Source: Candidatus Jettenia caeni | Lineage (GTDB): Bacteria > Planctomycetota > Brocadiia > Brocadiales > Brocadiaceae | Assembly: GCA_000296795.1 (NCBI GenBank) | Contig: BAFH01000002.1 | Span: 652,686 to 716,685 of the forward strand | Length of the DNA: 64,000 bases | Reading direction: 5' to 3' | In this document: positions 44,818-53,800 of the stretch, piece after piece | Numbering within the stretch: the stretch's first letter is position 1 | Layout of the letters: every line of letters begins with the position of its first letter | Translations under genes and position numbers: made by a program | The notes under the pieces: generated by a model | Told to the model about the DNA's origin: nothing | Database searches by the model: none | What the model saw: only the letters and a program-made list of their open reading frames with translations

Positions 44818-45972
44818 TTACTTTGCTAAGCTTTCGTGTTGATGTTCGGCGGGGACCTCTTTTTCACAATTAAAGCAGAAATAAGTCTTGCCACATTCAT
44901 GTCTTTCTCCGGCTTCTTTACTGCACGTAGCACAAAAATGGGTAACACCACAGATATGTTCATCTCCCACTTCTTTCTCACAATCATAACAAAAGTATGT
45001 TATATCGCAGATGTGGCCAGATCCAACTTCCTCTTCACATTTTGTGCAGAATGTCGTTACATTACAAATATGTCCGTCTCCAACTTCTTTTTTACAATCA
45101 GAGCAAAAGAAGGTTAAGTCGCAGATGTGGCGAGGTCCAACTTCTTCTGAGCATTGTTGACAATATGTAGTAAGGCCGCAGACATGCCCTTCTCCAGCTT
45201 CTTTATTACAGGTGGCACACTGATTTATGGACTTTCCCATAGATTCCGTTTGTTCTGAAGAAGTGGCAGTCTCAGGCGCAGGTTCAACGGGGGTAACTGC
45301 TTCCGGCTGTGCAGGCTCTGTTGCTGGTGCCTCTTCAAGGTCTTCCTCTTCGGCAGGTGTTTCCTCCTCAGCTTCTTCAGGCAGTGAAGGAATAACAGTC
45401 TCTGGCGCAGGTTCAACGGGGGCAACTGCTTCCGGCTGTGCAGGCTCTGTTACTGGCGCCTCTTCAAGGTCTTCCTCTTCGGCAGGTGTTTCCTCCTCAG
45501 CTTCTTCAGGCAGTGAAGGAATAACAGTCTCTGGCGCAGGTTCAACGGGGGCAACTGCTTCCGGCTGTGCAGGCTCTGTTACTGGCGCCTCTTCAAGGTC
45601 TTCCTCTTCGGCAGGTGTTTCCTCCTCAGCTTCTTCAGGCAGTGAAGGAATAACAGTCTCTGGCGCAGGTTCAACGGGGGCAACTGCTTCCGGCTGTGCA
45701 GGCTCTGTTGCTGGCGCCTCTTCAAGGTCTTCCTCTTCGGCAGGTGTTTCCTCCTCAGCTTCTTCAGGCAGTGAAGGAATAACAGCCTCTGGCGCAGGTT
45801 CAACGGGGGCAACTGCTTCTGGCTGTGCAGGTACAGGTTCTACAGGTGCAGATGTCTCTTTCTGCCTTAACTCGTGCTCTTCTGCCTCCTTTACTTGCCT
45901 TTGGGTAGTAACACAAGAGTTCAAAAAGATTGCAAGACTTACTAATACTACACCTAAAAATCCTTTTCCCAT
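44818..45972 (-). CDS. Lipoprotein with Pro/Glu repeats and seven CCHC modules
   Basis: About 384 residues from MGKGFLGVVL. The lipobox is AIFLNSC, with Cys acylation. The middle (about 45-235) consists of 43-residue tandem repeats (PAPETVIPSLPEE, then AEEETPAEEEDLEEAP) encoded by a 129-bp DNA repeat and likely extended. The C-terminus has seven 19-residue modules of C-x2-C-x7-H-x-C (for example FCSDCKKEVGDGHIC), the last lacking its final Cys. The modules look like zinc- or haem-free metal-binding knuckles displayed outside the cytoplasm. Two shadow frames are open across the repeats but lack any plausible product. Confidence 0.75.
   Translation of the reverse strand: MGKGFLGVVLVSLAIFLNSCVTTQRQVKEAEEHELRQKETSAPVEPVPAQPEAVAPVEPAPEAVIPSLPEEAEEETPAEEEDLEEAPATEPAQPEAVAPVEPAPETVIPSLPEEAEEETPAEEEDLEEAPVTEPAQPEAVAPVEPAPETVIPSLPEEAEEETPAEEEDLEEAPVTEPAQPEAVAPVEPAPETVIPSLPEEAEEETPAEEEDLEEAPATEPAQPEAVTPVEPAPETATSSEQTESMGKSINQCATCNKEAGEGHVCGLTTYCQQCSEEVGPRHICDLTFFCSDCKKEVGDGHICNVTTFCTKCEEEVGSGHICDITYFCYDCEKEVGDEHICGVTHFCATCSKEAGERHECGKTYFCFNCEKEVPAEHQHESLAK
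45275..45831. repeat. 129-bp coding tandem repeat, four units plus a partial fifth
   Basis: Units start at GGCGCAGGTTCAACGGGG at 45275, 45404, 45533, 45662 and 45791 (partial), nearly identical in sequence. Being a multiple of three, copy-number change would keep the frame and alter the length of the lipoprotein stalk. Confidence 0.9.
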
Positions 45973-46017
45973 AATATTTCTCCTATTTTCCATCACCTAT
46001 AAAAATAGCCAATACAA

Positions 46018-47490
46018 TTAATTCCTAACACCGTTGTTAATCATTAATTCTAATTCATCGGGTATTTCTTTTTTTTCTGTATCTATTCCTGCTGCAGAAA
46101 AAAACTTTTTTCGTACAGCATCAAAAGTAATCCTTGATAGCGATTTTTTATCATTCACATCTCCAAAAATACCTAGATCGATAGTACCGGCTGCCATTGT
46201 TGCATGTCCGCCCGCATTCATAAACCCAAATGCTTTTTGCAATAGTGATGCCAGATTGATTCTTGAATCCATACTTCGAGCTGACAATTGCACCTTATCT
46301 TTATCAATTCCGAATACAAGTACCGTAGATACTCCTTCCATCTGTAACATTAATTCTGCCGCCTGTGGTAATGCATCACGGTCAGTTATAAACTCTACAA
46401 AAGATATAAGGTACGATCCCCTTACCTCTCGGTTTCTTATAGCTCTTCCAATAATATCGAGCGTTTCTGCGCTCATAGGAGGGTTCTCTATTTGATTCAA
46501 CAATCCTACATCAACTAGCGATGAGAGGTAGGCTGCCGCATCAAGGTCTTCTGTAGTAGTATTCCTGGTAAACCCGCTTGTATCAACCCTGATTCCATAA
46601 CGAAGAGCTGTGGCAAGTGGAGGGTCCGGCACAATATCTAATTGCCGTAAGTACCTTGTCATAATAGTAGAAGCAGCGCCAATCTTCGGCAATATTTCAA
46701 CAAACTCACCTTTTACAAGGCTAAAATCTGTTTGATGATGATCAATAATAATATTAGGAACTACATTTGCTGGTAATACATTATTTTTTGAAGCAATGGA
46801 AGCCTCTATTAATGCGACTTTATCGACGTTATGAATTATCTCTAACGATTCATCTGTCGTTCTTAATCGGATAAGATCAGTTTCTAACAAATTGACCAAG
46901 GTCTTATTTTGTTGATGACCAATATTTCCACCATAATAAATCTTGGATTTGATATCGAATTTCTCAGCAATGCATTTAAGTGCAAGCCCACAAGCAATAG
47001 CATCTGGATCGGGATTGTCTTGCAAAAAAATGGCTAATCCTTTATTAGATGCTGCTTTAATAACGCTTGTTAAATGAAAAACAGATCTTTTTAATTTCGC
47101 CATTTCCAATTCATTCAGAATTGCATTCGTTATAATTTTAACTGTTTGAATGGTACTATCAACACCATTCTCTAATAGCTCAAAAGTCTCTTTTTCATCG
47201 ACTGCTCTTGAGAACACAAATTTATCGGGAAATATCTTTTTTATATAATTTGCTAAAGTCAGATTATCTTTAAGATTTTTTTGTAAGAGGACAAAAGCAA
47301 TGATATCTTTCGCCGGTAATGAATTAAAGTCTAATGTATTAATATCTGATGTAATCGTTTGAATATTACATTCCTTTAATCCTGTTAAGGCTTTTTCATT
47401 ACTATCAATTACGAGTACTTCCTCGCCGGATCTCATTAAGTTTAAAGCTAAGGCAGATCCAATATCATCGCAACCTAGGATTATATACAT
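46018..47490 (-). CDS. RCK (TrkA-N) domain fused to DHH/DHHA1 phosphoesterase
   Basis: A protein of 490 residues. An N-terminal Rossmann RCK unit (MYIILGCDDIGSALALNLMR then SGEEVLVID) is joined to a DHH phosphoesterase with DNPDPDAIACG, IIDHHQTD, RVDTSGFTRN and the DHHA1 motif GGHATMAAGTI, as in NrnA-like nanoRNases or cyclic dinucleotide hydrolases. The fusion suggests ligand control by a nucleotide bound to the RCK part. Similar fusions are known in archaea and some bacteria. Substrate unknown; pApA or nanoRNA is a reasonable guess. Confidence 0.85.
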   Translation of the reverse strand: MYIILGCDDIGSALALNLMRSGEEVLVIDSNEKALTGLKECNIQTITSDINTLDFNSLPAKDIIAFVLLQKNLKDNLTLANYIKKIFPDKFVFSRAVDEKETFELLENGVDSTIQTVKIITNAILNELEMAKLKRSVFHLTSVIKAASNKGLAIFLQDNPDPDAIACGLALKCIAEKFDIKSKIYYGGNIGHQQNKTLVNLLETDLIRLRTTDESLEIIHNVDKVALIEASIASKNNVLPANVVPNIIIDHHQTDFSLVKGEFVEILPKIGAASTIMTRYLRQLDIVPDPPLATALRYGIRVDTSGFTRNTTTEDLDAAAYLSSLVDVGLLNQIENPPMSAETLDIIGRAIRNREVRGSYLISFVEFITDRDALPQAAELMLQMEGVSTVLVFGIDKDKVQLSARSMDSRINLASLLQKAFGFMNAGGHATMAAGTIDLGIFGDVNDKKSLSRITFDAVRKKFFSAAGIDTEKKEIPDELELMINNGVRN

Positions 47491-47875
47491 TAATTATATC
47501 CTTATGAGAGGAATCTCATTTTCAATTAAAAAATAGAATAGAAATTTCATTATACGATTGCATGTTTTTGAAGTCAATATTAAAAACGAAATGCATCTTA
47601 AATTTAACCTTATGTAAATACAAGAGTTATATAAATAATTGTGCCAAAGCAACAACGGATATACTCGTTGGTTCTTCAATTTTTCTATTGAAATCAAGAG
47701 ATTGCTTTAGGTAACATCAGTTTAAAAATTGCATTCATTCTGACATCTAAGTAAACAGACTATGAGAGAAGAGTGTCATTACGAAGAACAAAAATTTTAT
47801 AGTTTTAGCATTTTTCTGGTAAAAAGACTGTTTTATGAGTTATGGTAAATTCCGAAATATATATTGAGAGAGTCG
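47491..47875. other. Intergenic region upstream of the RNA ligase gene
   Basis: About 385 bp of AT-rich DNA between divergent genes. No RNA gene or clear ORF. TGTCATTACGAAGAAC near 47777 recalls the end of the CATTGCGAGG repeat family but without a partner arm. Promoters could not be placed confidently. Confidence 0.35.
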
Positions 47876-49006
47876 ATGGATATGCAAATGTATGAAGTGG
47901 TTAAGCAGGTTGGTATCTCAGAACCGATGTGGAAGGAATCTATTGAAAAACATGATGTCATCCATGAAGAATTCGGCAACATTTGCGTCTATAGGGTTGC
48001 AAAAAAGGTTGGTCTTTTGGAAAAAGGATCTATCGTTACCCAAGATGGGATTATTTTTGATTTTCCCCGGATTGCCCGGATAATGCATTTAGAAAATGGT
48101 ATTTATCATGCCTATACTCAACCAGTTTACGTTGAAGAAAAGGTTGATGGTTACAATGTGAGAATTGCACGTATCCAGGGGCAAATAGTAGCTTTTTCAC
48201 GTGGCGCCTATATTTGCCCGTTTTCAACAGACCGGATTGTGGATTTTCTGGATGTAAAAAGGATATTTGATGAAAATCCTGGTTTGATTGTTTGTGGTGA
48301 ATTTGCAGGTCCGGACAATCCTTACAATATCGAGCATCCTCCCTATGTAAAAGAAGATATTCGTTTTTTTGCATTTGATTTAATGGTAATGAATAAACCT
48401 CATAATCTTCCCATAGAAGAGCGATATAAACTTTTTGATATTTATGATATGCCAACGGTAAGGAGATTTGGATGTTTTTCTCCCTCCGATATTTCAGGTC
48501 TGAAAGAGGTTGTTAAGGAGCTAGAGGAAAAAGGGTGCGAGGGGATGCTAATAAAACCGATCAACCCCCTTGAGAAGACCTTGAAATACGTGACATTAGG
48601 CTCTTGTTTCCGTGATATTCGGGTTACTGCTCCCTTAATGGCGGAAATGATGTCTGAGTTTTTCACTCATCGGATCATTCGTGCAGCGCTTTCTATCCAT
48701 GAACACACTCATTCATTAAAACCAGAAGTTTTTGCCCAGCTTGGCGAGTCGCTTTTAAAGCCTATCTATGAGAGCATTACCAAGGTGGCAAGAGAAGAGG
48801 TAATTGAAGAGCGGTTTCTCCTGCGTTTCCGGGAGGAAAAAAATATACAACGGATGATAGATCATCTGTATAAATGCAAAGTAAAGTTTGAGGTATTATC
48901 TAAAAGCAGGGAGGGTGATTATTGGCATGTCAGATTTGCAAAAAAGTGCTATGCATCATATGAAATTCTCCAAAAACACCTGGGAGGCTCATTTCATGTA
49001 GATTGA
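47876..49006 (+). CDS. ATP-dependent RNA ligase, archaeal Pab1020/Rnl3 type
   Basis: About 376 residues from MDMQMYEVVKQVG; a TTG at 47864 would extend it. The nucleotidyltransferase motif I is EEKVDGYNVR with the adenylated Lys, followed by GEFAGPDNPYN, motif IV GCEGMLIKPINP and LKYVTLGSC. The C-terminal helical region fits the homodimeric archaeal ligases (Rnl3), which seal 5'-phosphate and 3'-OH RNA ends. These are uncommon in bacteria. A convergent PIN-domain gene 62 bp away is the family's usual RNA ligase partner, which strongly supports the call. Confidence 0.88.
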   Translation: MDMQMYEVVKQVGISEPMWKESIEKHDVIHEEFGNICVYRVAKKVGLLEKGSIVTQDGIIFDFPRIARIMHLENGIYHAYTQPVYVEEKVDGYNVRIARIQGQIVAFSRGAYICPFSTDRIVDFLDVKRIFDENPGLIVCGEFAGPDNPYNIEHPPYVKEDIRFFAFDLMVMNKPHNLPIEERYKLFDIYDMPTVRRFGCFSPSDISGLKEVVKELEEKGCEGMLIKPINPLEKTLKYVTLGSCFRDIRVTAPLMAEMMSEFFTHRIIRAALSIHEHTHSLKPEVFAQLGESLLKPIYESITKVAREEVIEERFLLRFREEKNIQRMIDHLYKCKVKFEVLSKSREGDYWHVRFAKKCYASYEILQKHLGGSFHVD

Positions 49007-49068
49007 GCTTTTACGTAACCTGAGCAAACGATCTCTATGCGATAAGGAATGGAGAGAAAAACGACGTA

Positions 49069-49671
49069 TTACTCGACATCCTTTGACATCGCTAATTTAT
49101 CCAGAATGCCTCGTAGCATACGAGGGTCGATGTATCTGATACCAAGCTTATCAGCCCATTTGACAATGCCTGAATCGGCTGTCATTACAATACCATCCAG
49201 CTCTTTAGCCAAAAGGATCAAATCAACATCCTCCTTGCTGTCAATAATACCCTCACGGAGTGCCGCGCGATATTTTTTCCGCAAGTTAGCAATAGCCTCT
49301 GGCTCAGTTTCGGGTGATGTTCCACGCACGGCTTCTTCTGCCACCCGCAGGCCCTTATCGATCCTAAGGCGTACATCCTCTATAAGCTCATACAACAAAA
49401 AGGCCGGAACCGATAACTCATACCGCTTTGGGGGTTTCTGGAATATACGGATTTGCAAATCAAGAGGAATATCTTCAATTACAACAAAATTAAGCAGTTC
49501 CTGATAGATTGTTGGAGGCATGTAAAAAGTCGGTCCATCTAATTTGCTGATAATTTCTAAGAACGTGCGCAGCGCTTCTGTGGGAGAAACGCCAAATGAC
49601 TGATAAACATCAGGGTTGGTAAAAATACTGGTGTCAATAATAATTCGCTCGTGTTTGATTTTTTTTTCCAT
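49069..49671 (-). CDS. RNA ligase partner protein, PIN-domain family
   Basis: A protein of 200 residues with the PIN-type fold: [20 protein letters not shown] with the first acidic residue, a middle helical part, and [20 protein letters not shown], then [20 protein letters not shown]. Length and motifs match the MJ0950-like 'RNA ligase partner' family, known mainly from archaea next to Rnl3 ligases. It could be a nuclease that makes ends for the ligase or a processing subunit. Here it is convergent with the ligase and followed by alt-glmU. Confidence 0.85.
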   Translation of the reverse strand: MEKKIKHERIIIDTSIFTNPDVYQSFGVSPTEALRTFLEIISKLDGPTFYMPPTIYQELLNFVVIEDIPLDLQIRIFQKPPKRYELSVPAFLLYELIEDVRLRIDKGLRVAEEAVRGTSPETEPEAIANLRKKYRAALREGIIDSKEDVDLILLAKELDGIVMTADSGIVKWADKLGIRYIDPRMLRGILDKLAMSKDVE

Positions 49672-49681
49672 AAAATTCCTT

Positions 49682-50917
49682 TCACTGGGAATTTCTTTCT
49701 TTTTCAGTAAGCTGAAATACCATCGTAAAAAGCTGTTCTTCCGTTGGAGTCATTTCTTTGTTACGTCTTTTCATCGCAATCTTTGCCACGTGCAAGGCTT
49801 TTTCCAGGGTATAGACTTTTATACCATGATGTGAATACCAGGCAAAAGAAGGAAGATATTTTGGAGGATATGCTGGAGTGACGATATTGCAGGCAAAGCC
49901 AAAAACACTGCCAGTCATGATTGTGGTATTAATTGCTGTTTTCGTGTTATCACCCATTGCCATTCCAAGGAACATATGCCCAGTACTCAGGATATCATTT
50001 CCCAATTTTACTTTTATATCTCCATACGTATTAAGTAAGTTGCTGTTTACCGTACTTGCTCCAATATTGACCCATGAGCCAATATACGAATCACCAAAGA
50101 ATCCATCATGCTGTTTATTGCTTTGGCCATGAAAGATAGTATTTACAATTTCTCCTCCTATTTTGCACAACTCTCCTATGTTCGTTCCTTCACGCAACTT
50201 TGCGTTTGGCTGAATAACTGAATGGTTACCAATATAAGCAGGCCCCTTGACAGTTGTGTTAGGGGAGATGGTAACGTAATCACCAACATAAATTGGTCCG
50301 CTTTCGGCATCTAATACGCAGCAAGGTTTAATCTGAGTATTTTTACCAATAAAAATTTGGTCCTTATTCATAAAGTAAACGCCATCACACAATCTTTCAG
50401 AAATAGCTCCCTTTTGGGCAAACAACGTGAAATCCTTTCCCAATTGGGATTTATTGAGGTTAATAATATCCCAAAAATAGTTAATCATGGGTATTTGAAT
50501 GTTAACTATTGGAACTCCCTTTAGTAATTCAATAGGGTTCTGTGTAAGAAATGCCTCAGGGGATATTTTTTTAATATTTTCTCCTTTAAGTCTCATATAA
50601 ACAATAGTATTGTCTTTGATTCCAATCTCCTCATTACCTTCTATAGGGATACGGGTTGAAAAGATTGCACGCCCATTTAAAAAGAGGCAGATATCATCGG
50701 TTGTAAGGAGATTACTAACACAATAGGGATAACGCTCTTGCATTACATGAGATAAATAATTTCTACAAAAAAGTGTAACAGGGATATGAGAGTAATGTCT
50801 TATAATCCTTTCTAAGGTGGTAAAGAGACCACACCTGAGTTCAAAAGTCGCTCTCGTATATACGAGTGGAGTTAATTGTGAATGCTGGTAATCCTCAAAT
50901 ACACATACACGTTGCAT
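49682..50917 (-). CDS. Alternative GlmU-like sugar nucleotidyltransferase / acetyltransferase
   Basis: A protein of 411 residues. The N-terminus [20 protein letters not shown] then [16 protein letters not shown] is that of the non-classical bacterial GlmU family. The C-terminal half is a left-handed beta helix of hexapeptides ([46 protein letters not shown]) typical of acyltransferases. It probably makes UDP-GlcNAc for peptidoglycan-like or LPS precursors in organisms lacking E. coli-type GlmU. The bifunctional role is inferred. Its upstream region contains an 18-bp tandem repeat. Confidence 0.82.
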   Translation of the reverse strand: MQRVCVFEDYQHSQLTPLVYTRATFELRCGLFTTLERIIRHYSHIPVTLFCRNYLSHVMQERYPYCVSNLLTTDDICLFLNGRAIFSTRIPIEGNEEIGIKDNTIVYMRLKGENIKKISPEAFLTQNPIELLKGVPIVNIQIPMINYFWDIINLNKSQLGKDFTLFAQKGAISERLCDGVYFMNKDQIFIGKNTQIKPCCVLDAESGPIYVGDYVTISPNTTVKGPAYIGNHSVIQPNAKLREGTNIGELCKIGGEIVNTIFHGQSNKQHDGFFGDSYIGSWVNIGASTVNSNLLNTYGDIKVKLGNDILSTGHMFLGMAMGDNTKTAINTTIMTGSVFGFACNIVTPAYPPKYLPSFAWYSHHGIKVYTLEKALHVAKIAMKRRNKEMTPTEEQLFTMVFQLTEKERNSQ

Positions 50918-51022
50918 TTCAATATCTCCTTTATTAAAATAAATTCCATATTTATCAGTTATTTACTGTATATAAAAATATCTGCTAATTATTATATAAA
51001 TGTCGGTAGCATACTGAGACTT

Positions 51023-51101
51023 GCAATCTTTGTCAAGTATGCAATCTTTGTCAAGTATGCAATCTTTGTCAAGTATGCAATCTTTGTCAAGTATGCAATC
51101 T
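51023..51101. repeat. 18-bp tandem repeat, four copies plus partial
   Basis: GCAATCTTTGTCAAGTAT is repeated exactly at 51023, 51041, 51059 and 51077, then GCAATCT remains. It lies in the divergent control region between alt-glmU and the MaoC-like gene. Each unit contains TTTGTCAA, whose complement TTGACAAA resembles a -35 box for the leftward gene. Confidence 0.9.
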
Positions 51102-51162
51102 ACGGTCGTATGTTTCGTAGAAATAAGATTTGTTTTATAAAAATGAAAAATTTTTAAAATCC

Positions 51163-51191
51163 TTGACATAAGTTAGTTTGCATAATAAAAT
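51163..51191 (+). promoter_or_regulatory. Sigma70-like promoter of the MaoC-like gene
   Basis: TTGACA (51163-51168), 17-bp spacer, TAAAAT (51186-51191), about 43 bp before the ATG at 51235. Good match in an otherwise non-coding stretch; no experimental support. Confidence 0.55.
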
Positions 51192-51234
51192 CAAAAAAAT
51201 TAAAAGAAATAAATTTTTTATCGGTAGTATCATA

Positions 51235-52218
51235 ATGAATCGATCGAAAACCCCTATATTTTTGCTCCCATTAAGACGGGTAGATGGTTTTTTAACCGAT
51301 AAAATCTGCTTTCGGGACGCAAAGGCACAAACACCGCATCCAGGTTTAGTATTAGAGCACGATAGTAACAATGAACGTCGGTTGTTAGTATGGGATAAAT
51401 TTTTGATCAAACATGAATACAGAATCTCTAAACAACACGGTGAACGTTTTGTTGATGTAACAAATGATAATAATCTTATTCATCGCAAAGGGAATATAGT
51501 TCCTGGCGCTATGACCGTTTCTAAAATCATCCTTCCCCTTGAAATTCTGTTTCCAGAATTAGAAATATCTTCATTAAATATAAAATTTACTGGTTCGGCT
51601 TTTTATACCGAAAGAACATGCAATTTATTCTTATGGCAGTTTGTGAGTAATGATTATATTCAAATTGAGGTAAAAACGTATCAGCAAGACAGAGTAATTG
51701 CTACTACCATTATTCTGGGGAGATTGAAAGCAGATAGCAAACAGATCAAAGAAATAGACGAATCTATAGTAAATAAAGAATGTTTTGCAAAAGTGCAAGC
51801 GTACTTTGATACTCTGGAGATTCGAAGTGATTTTTATGTGCATAAAGACAACTATAAAGATTATACATATCCTTTAGCTTATATTGCCTCGTTACCTTCG
51901 GCAGAAATTGTGAACCAATTATCCGGACAAGGCGGCATGATTAACATATTAAGGATGGATTTCGGAAGTTATGAAAGGATTCCAATTACCGGTGATAAAG
52001 GTCCTGAAGTAAAACTTGCAAGAGCAAAAAAGCGAAATACTTTCAACAAGATTATGACAGAGATTGCAGAAGGACTTGTTACCTATTACCGTGGCCTTGC
52101 AATCGTGAATCCTATAGCTAAATTTCAGAACTCCACAGAGCCTGTTCTGGAAGCAATTAATAAGCTGATAAACACAGAAGAAAATACCCTACCACTTCAT
52201 GGTATCAATGAAGTATGA
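51235..52218 (+). CDS. MaoC-like hot-dog fold protein
   Basis: A protein of 327 residues from MNRSKTPIFLLPLRRVDGFL. The segment GERFVDVTNDNNLIHRKGNI, then VPGAMTVSKIILPLEILFPE resembles the MaoC/enoyl hydratase 2 signature (D-x-N-x-I-H then PG-x-x), giving a single or double hot-dog fold that acts on acyl thioesters in fatty-acid pathways. The C-terminal half is less clear. The conserved Asp is present as DVTNDNN, with His following. A role in unusual lipid metabolism is possible but not shown. It is divergent from alt-glmU. Confidence 0.6.
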   Translation: MNRSKTPIFLLPLRRVDGFLTDKICFRDAKAQTPHPGLVLEHDSNNERRLLVWDKFLIKHEYRISKQHGERFVDVTNDNNLIHRKGNIVPGAMTVSKIILPLEILFPELEISSLNIKFTGSAFYTERTCNLFLWQFVSNDYIQIEVKTYQQDRVIATTIILGRLKADSKQIKEIDESIVNKECFAKVQAYFDTLEIRSDFYVHKDNYKDYTYPLAYIASLPSAEIVNQLSGQGGMINILRMDFGSYERIPITGDKGPEVKLARAKKRNTFNKIMTEIAEGLVTYYRGLAIVNPIAKFQNSTEPVLEAINKLINTEENTLPLHGINEV

Positions 52219-52242
52219 AATAGCTACAAAAAGTTCTTAGCA

Positions 52243-52992
52243 TCATTGCAAAATACCCAACCAATCCTTTAGTAAAAACTGGACCCTGCCTATGAGTAAT
52301 GATACCCTTGCCATAACCGTATAACCAAAAGAAGCTCCGAAGGATATCATAAGAAACCATATCCCAATCTTTGATATCTTTCCAATTGCGCCCTTATGTT
52401 CAACAGAAAAGATAAAATAGATAAGCACCGATATTACTCCTAATAATATAAGCAAGGTATCTATACTGGAGAAAATAGTTTCACTACCGGAAAAGACAGG
52501 CTGTAATGAAGGTTTTATTTGTTGCAAGATGAATGCCGAGATCACTCTTGGAATACTAATTCCTGCCCCTAATCCTACCACAAATGCAAACGTCCAGCGA
52601 CTTAGCCATGATAAACTTTTTGAAAATCTCAACAGCATAAAAATGCCTAATAAGGAAGGTATTAGTAATGTATACTGCGGCTCTTTTGTTGCAGCCTTTG
52701 AAAAAACAGGCACAATAAGCGGATCATACAAGTCTGGCTTAAGGAAATTAAACCAGGTAATAATGATGGTATATCCTAAGGAAACACCTACATAAAGATT
52801 TTCGGCAATCTTAAAGGCTGGATTATCCTGATAAAGAAAGCTGTAAATAGACAGGGTAAGTCCCGCGCCGAGAATAATTCCAAAACTGTGAGAGGTAAAA
52901 GGCAACTTTCCTGATACCATTAAAAAGATATTAATACAAACGAATAAACTAATCGAGCCAATGAGGATAAAAAAATTAGAATCCTTACGCAT
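52243..52992 (-). CDS. Polytopic membrane protein, last gene of a four-gene envelope operon
   Basis: A protein of 249 residues from MRKDSNFFILIG, overlapping the end of the previous gene by 8 bp. About seven hydrophobic segments, including FILIGSISLFVCINIFLMVS, FGIILGAGLTLSIYSFLY, WTFAFVVGLGAGISIP, TLLILLGVISVLIYFIFS and IGIWFLMISFGASFGYTVMA. No named family recognised. Strict overlap with its neighbours indicates a membrane complex produced together. Confidence 0.75.
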   Translation of the reverse strand: MRKDSNFFILIGSISLFVCINIFLMVSGKLPFTSHSFGIILGAGLTLSIYSFLYQDNPAFKIAENLYVGVSLGYTIIITWFNFLKPDLYDPLIVPVFSKAATKEPQYTLLIPSLLGIFMLLRFSKSLSWLSRWTFAFVVGLGAGISIPRVISAFILQQIKPSLQPVFSGSETIFSSIDTLLILLGVISVLIYFIFSVEHKGAIGKISKIGIWFLMISFGASFGYTVMARVSLLIGRVQFLLKDWLGILQ

Positions 52993-53800
52993 GCCGTGTC
53001 CTTCTGGATGCAAAATAAACAACATTGCCAAATATAACAAAAAGAATGATAAGCATATGTACCACACTTTGGGGGCGCATTCCACTTACCGCAAAGGACT
53101 TTTTGTTGATCAACGTCTCATATTCTGCCGCTCCTTTGAGGCCTCCGAGTAAGCCATTAAGCTGTTTTGATTGAAGAAAGGGGTACATATCAGGCCCCAT
53201 TACTGCAGTACATCCTGCGCCAAGTTCGAATTTATATTTCTCTTTTCCATACACAAGCCAGGTTTCTATCGTTGTTCCTGATGCGATATCGAGTAAATAG
53301 TCAATATTTCTTAACGAATCGATACCCTGTAGGGCTGGCAAGGTCATGGTATCATTTCCGTAAAAATCTTTCGGAAAGGCAGAATAAAGATTCTCTCCCA
53401 TATTAATAATGAGAGAAGCGCCGCCAGGTTTGTAACCTAAAAAGACATAGTCTTCACCATACTTTTTTTGGTACTCTTTGGCCACAAGATTCATTGCCTG
53501 TTCTGCAAGGCCTGATGCCCCTGTGTAATGTGTCATACCGATTACTTTTAAATCTCTGCTAAAGCAATGATGGAGGAAGGCAATAGCCATCGGTTGCAAC
53601 TCCTCTTTAGAGGATGGATCATAGTCAAAGGCAATCATGATGTGGGAACCTTTAGGCAATGACTCTACTTTCTCATAAATTCTCCGAACAGGTTCTGATT
53701 CAGGCACAGGCAGCTCAAATTGCAGGATGAGGGAGATAATAACAGCTACCGTAATGATTGCAAAGATAAAGCGCCGGTCTATCCGTAAAAACCTTTCCAC
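52985..53800 (-). CDS. Membrane-anchored protein of the four-gene envelope operon
   Basis: A protein of 271 residues. An N-terminal anchor (FIFAIITVAVIISLILQFEL), a soluble extracytoplasmic alpha/beta domain (GSHIMIAFDYDPSSKEELQP, FSRDLKVIGMTHYTGASG, EDYVFLGYKPGGASLIINMG, TWLVYGKEKYKFELGAGC), and a C-terminal membrane segment (VVHMLIILFVIFGNVVYFAS). No catalytic motif recognised. It shares its first bases with the previous stop and overlaps the next gene, so co-translation is likely. Confidence 0.75.
   Translation of the reverse strand: MERFLRIDRRFIFAIITVAVIISLILQFELPVPESEPVRRIYEKVESLPKGSHIMIAFDYDPSSKEELQPMAIAFLHHCFSRDLKVIGMTHYTGASGLAEQAMNLVAKEYQKKYGEDYVFLGYKPGGASLIINMGENLYSAFPKDFYGNDTMTLPALQGIDSLRNIDYLLDIASGTTIETWLVYGKEKYKFELGAGCTAVMGPDMYPFLQSKQLNGLLGGLKGAAEYETLINKKSFAVSGMRPQSVVHMLIILFVIFGNVVYFASRRTRHA

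Noticed and set aside
45227-46021. A long plus-strand frame rich in Ser/Ala/Gly opposite the lipoprotein repeats
   Set aside because: It mirrors the 129-bp repeat on the other strand; no start signal, no signal peptide, and the minus-strand product has a lipobox and CCHC modules.
51023-51101. Possible CRISPR array
   Set aside because: The copies are directly contiguous with no spacers, and no cas genes are present.
50963-51169. A minus-strand frame of repeated LDKDCI units
   Set aside because: It is a translation of the 18-bp non-coding tandem repeat; no ribosome site or conserved protein character.
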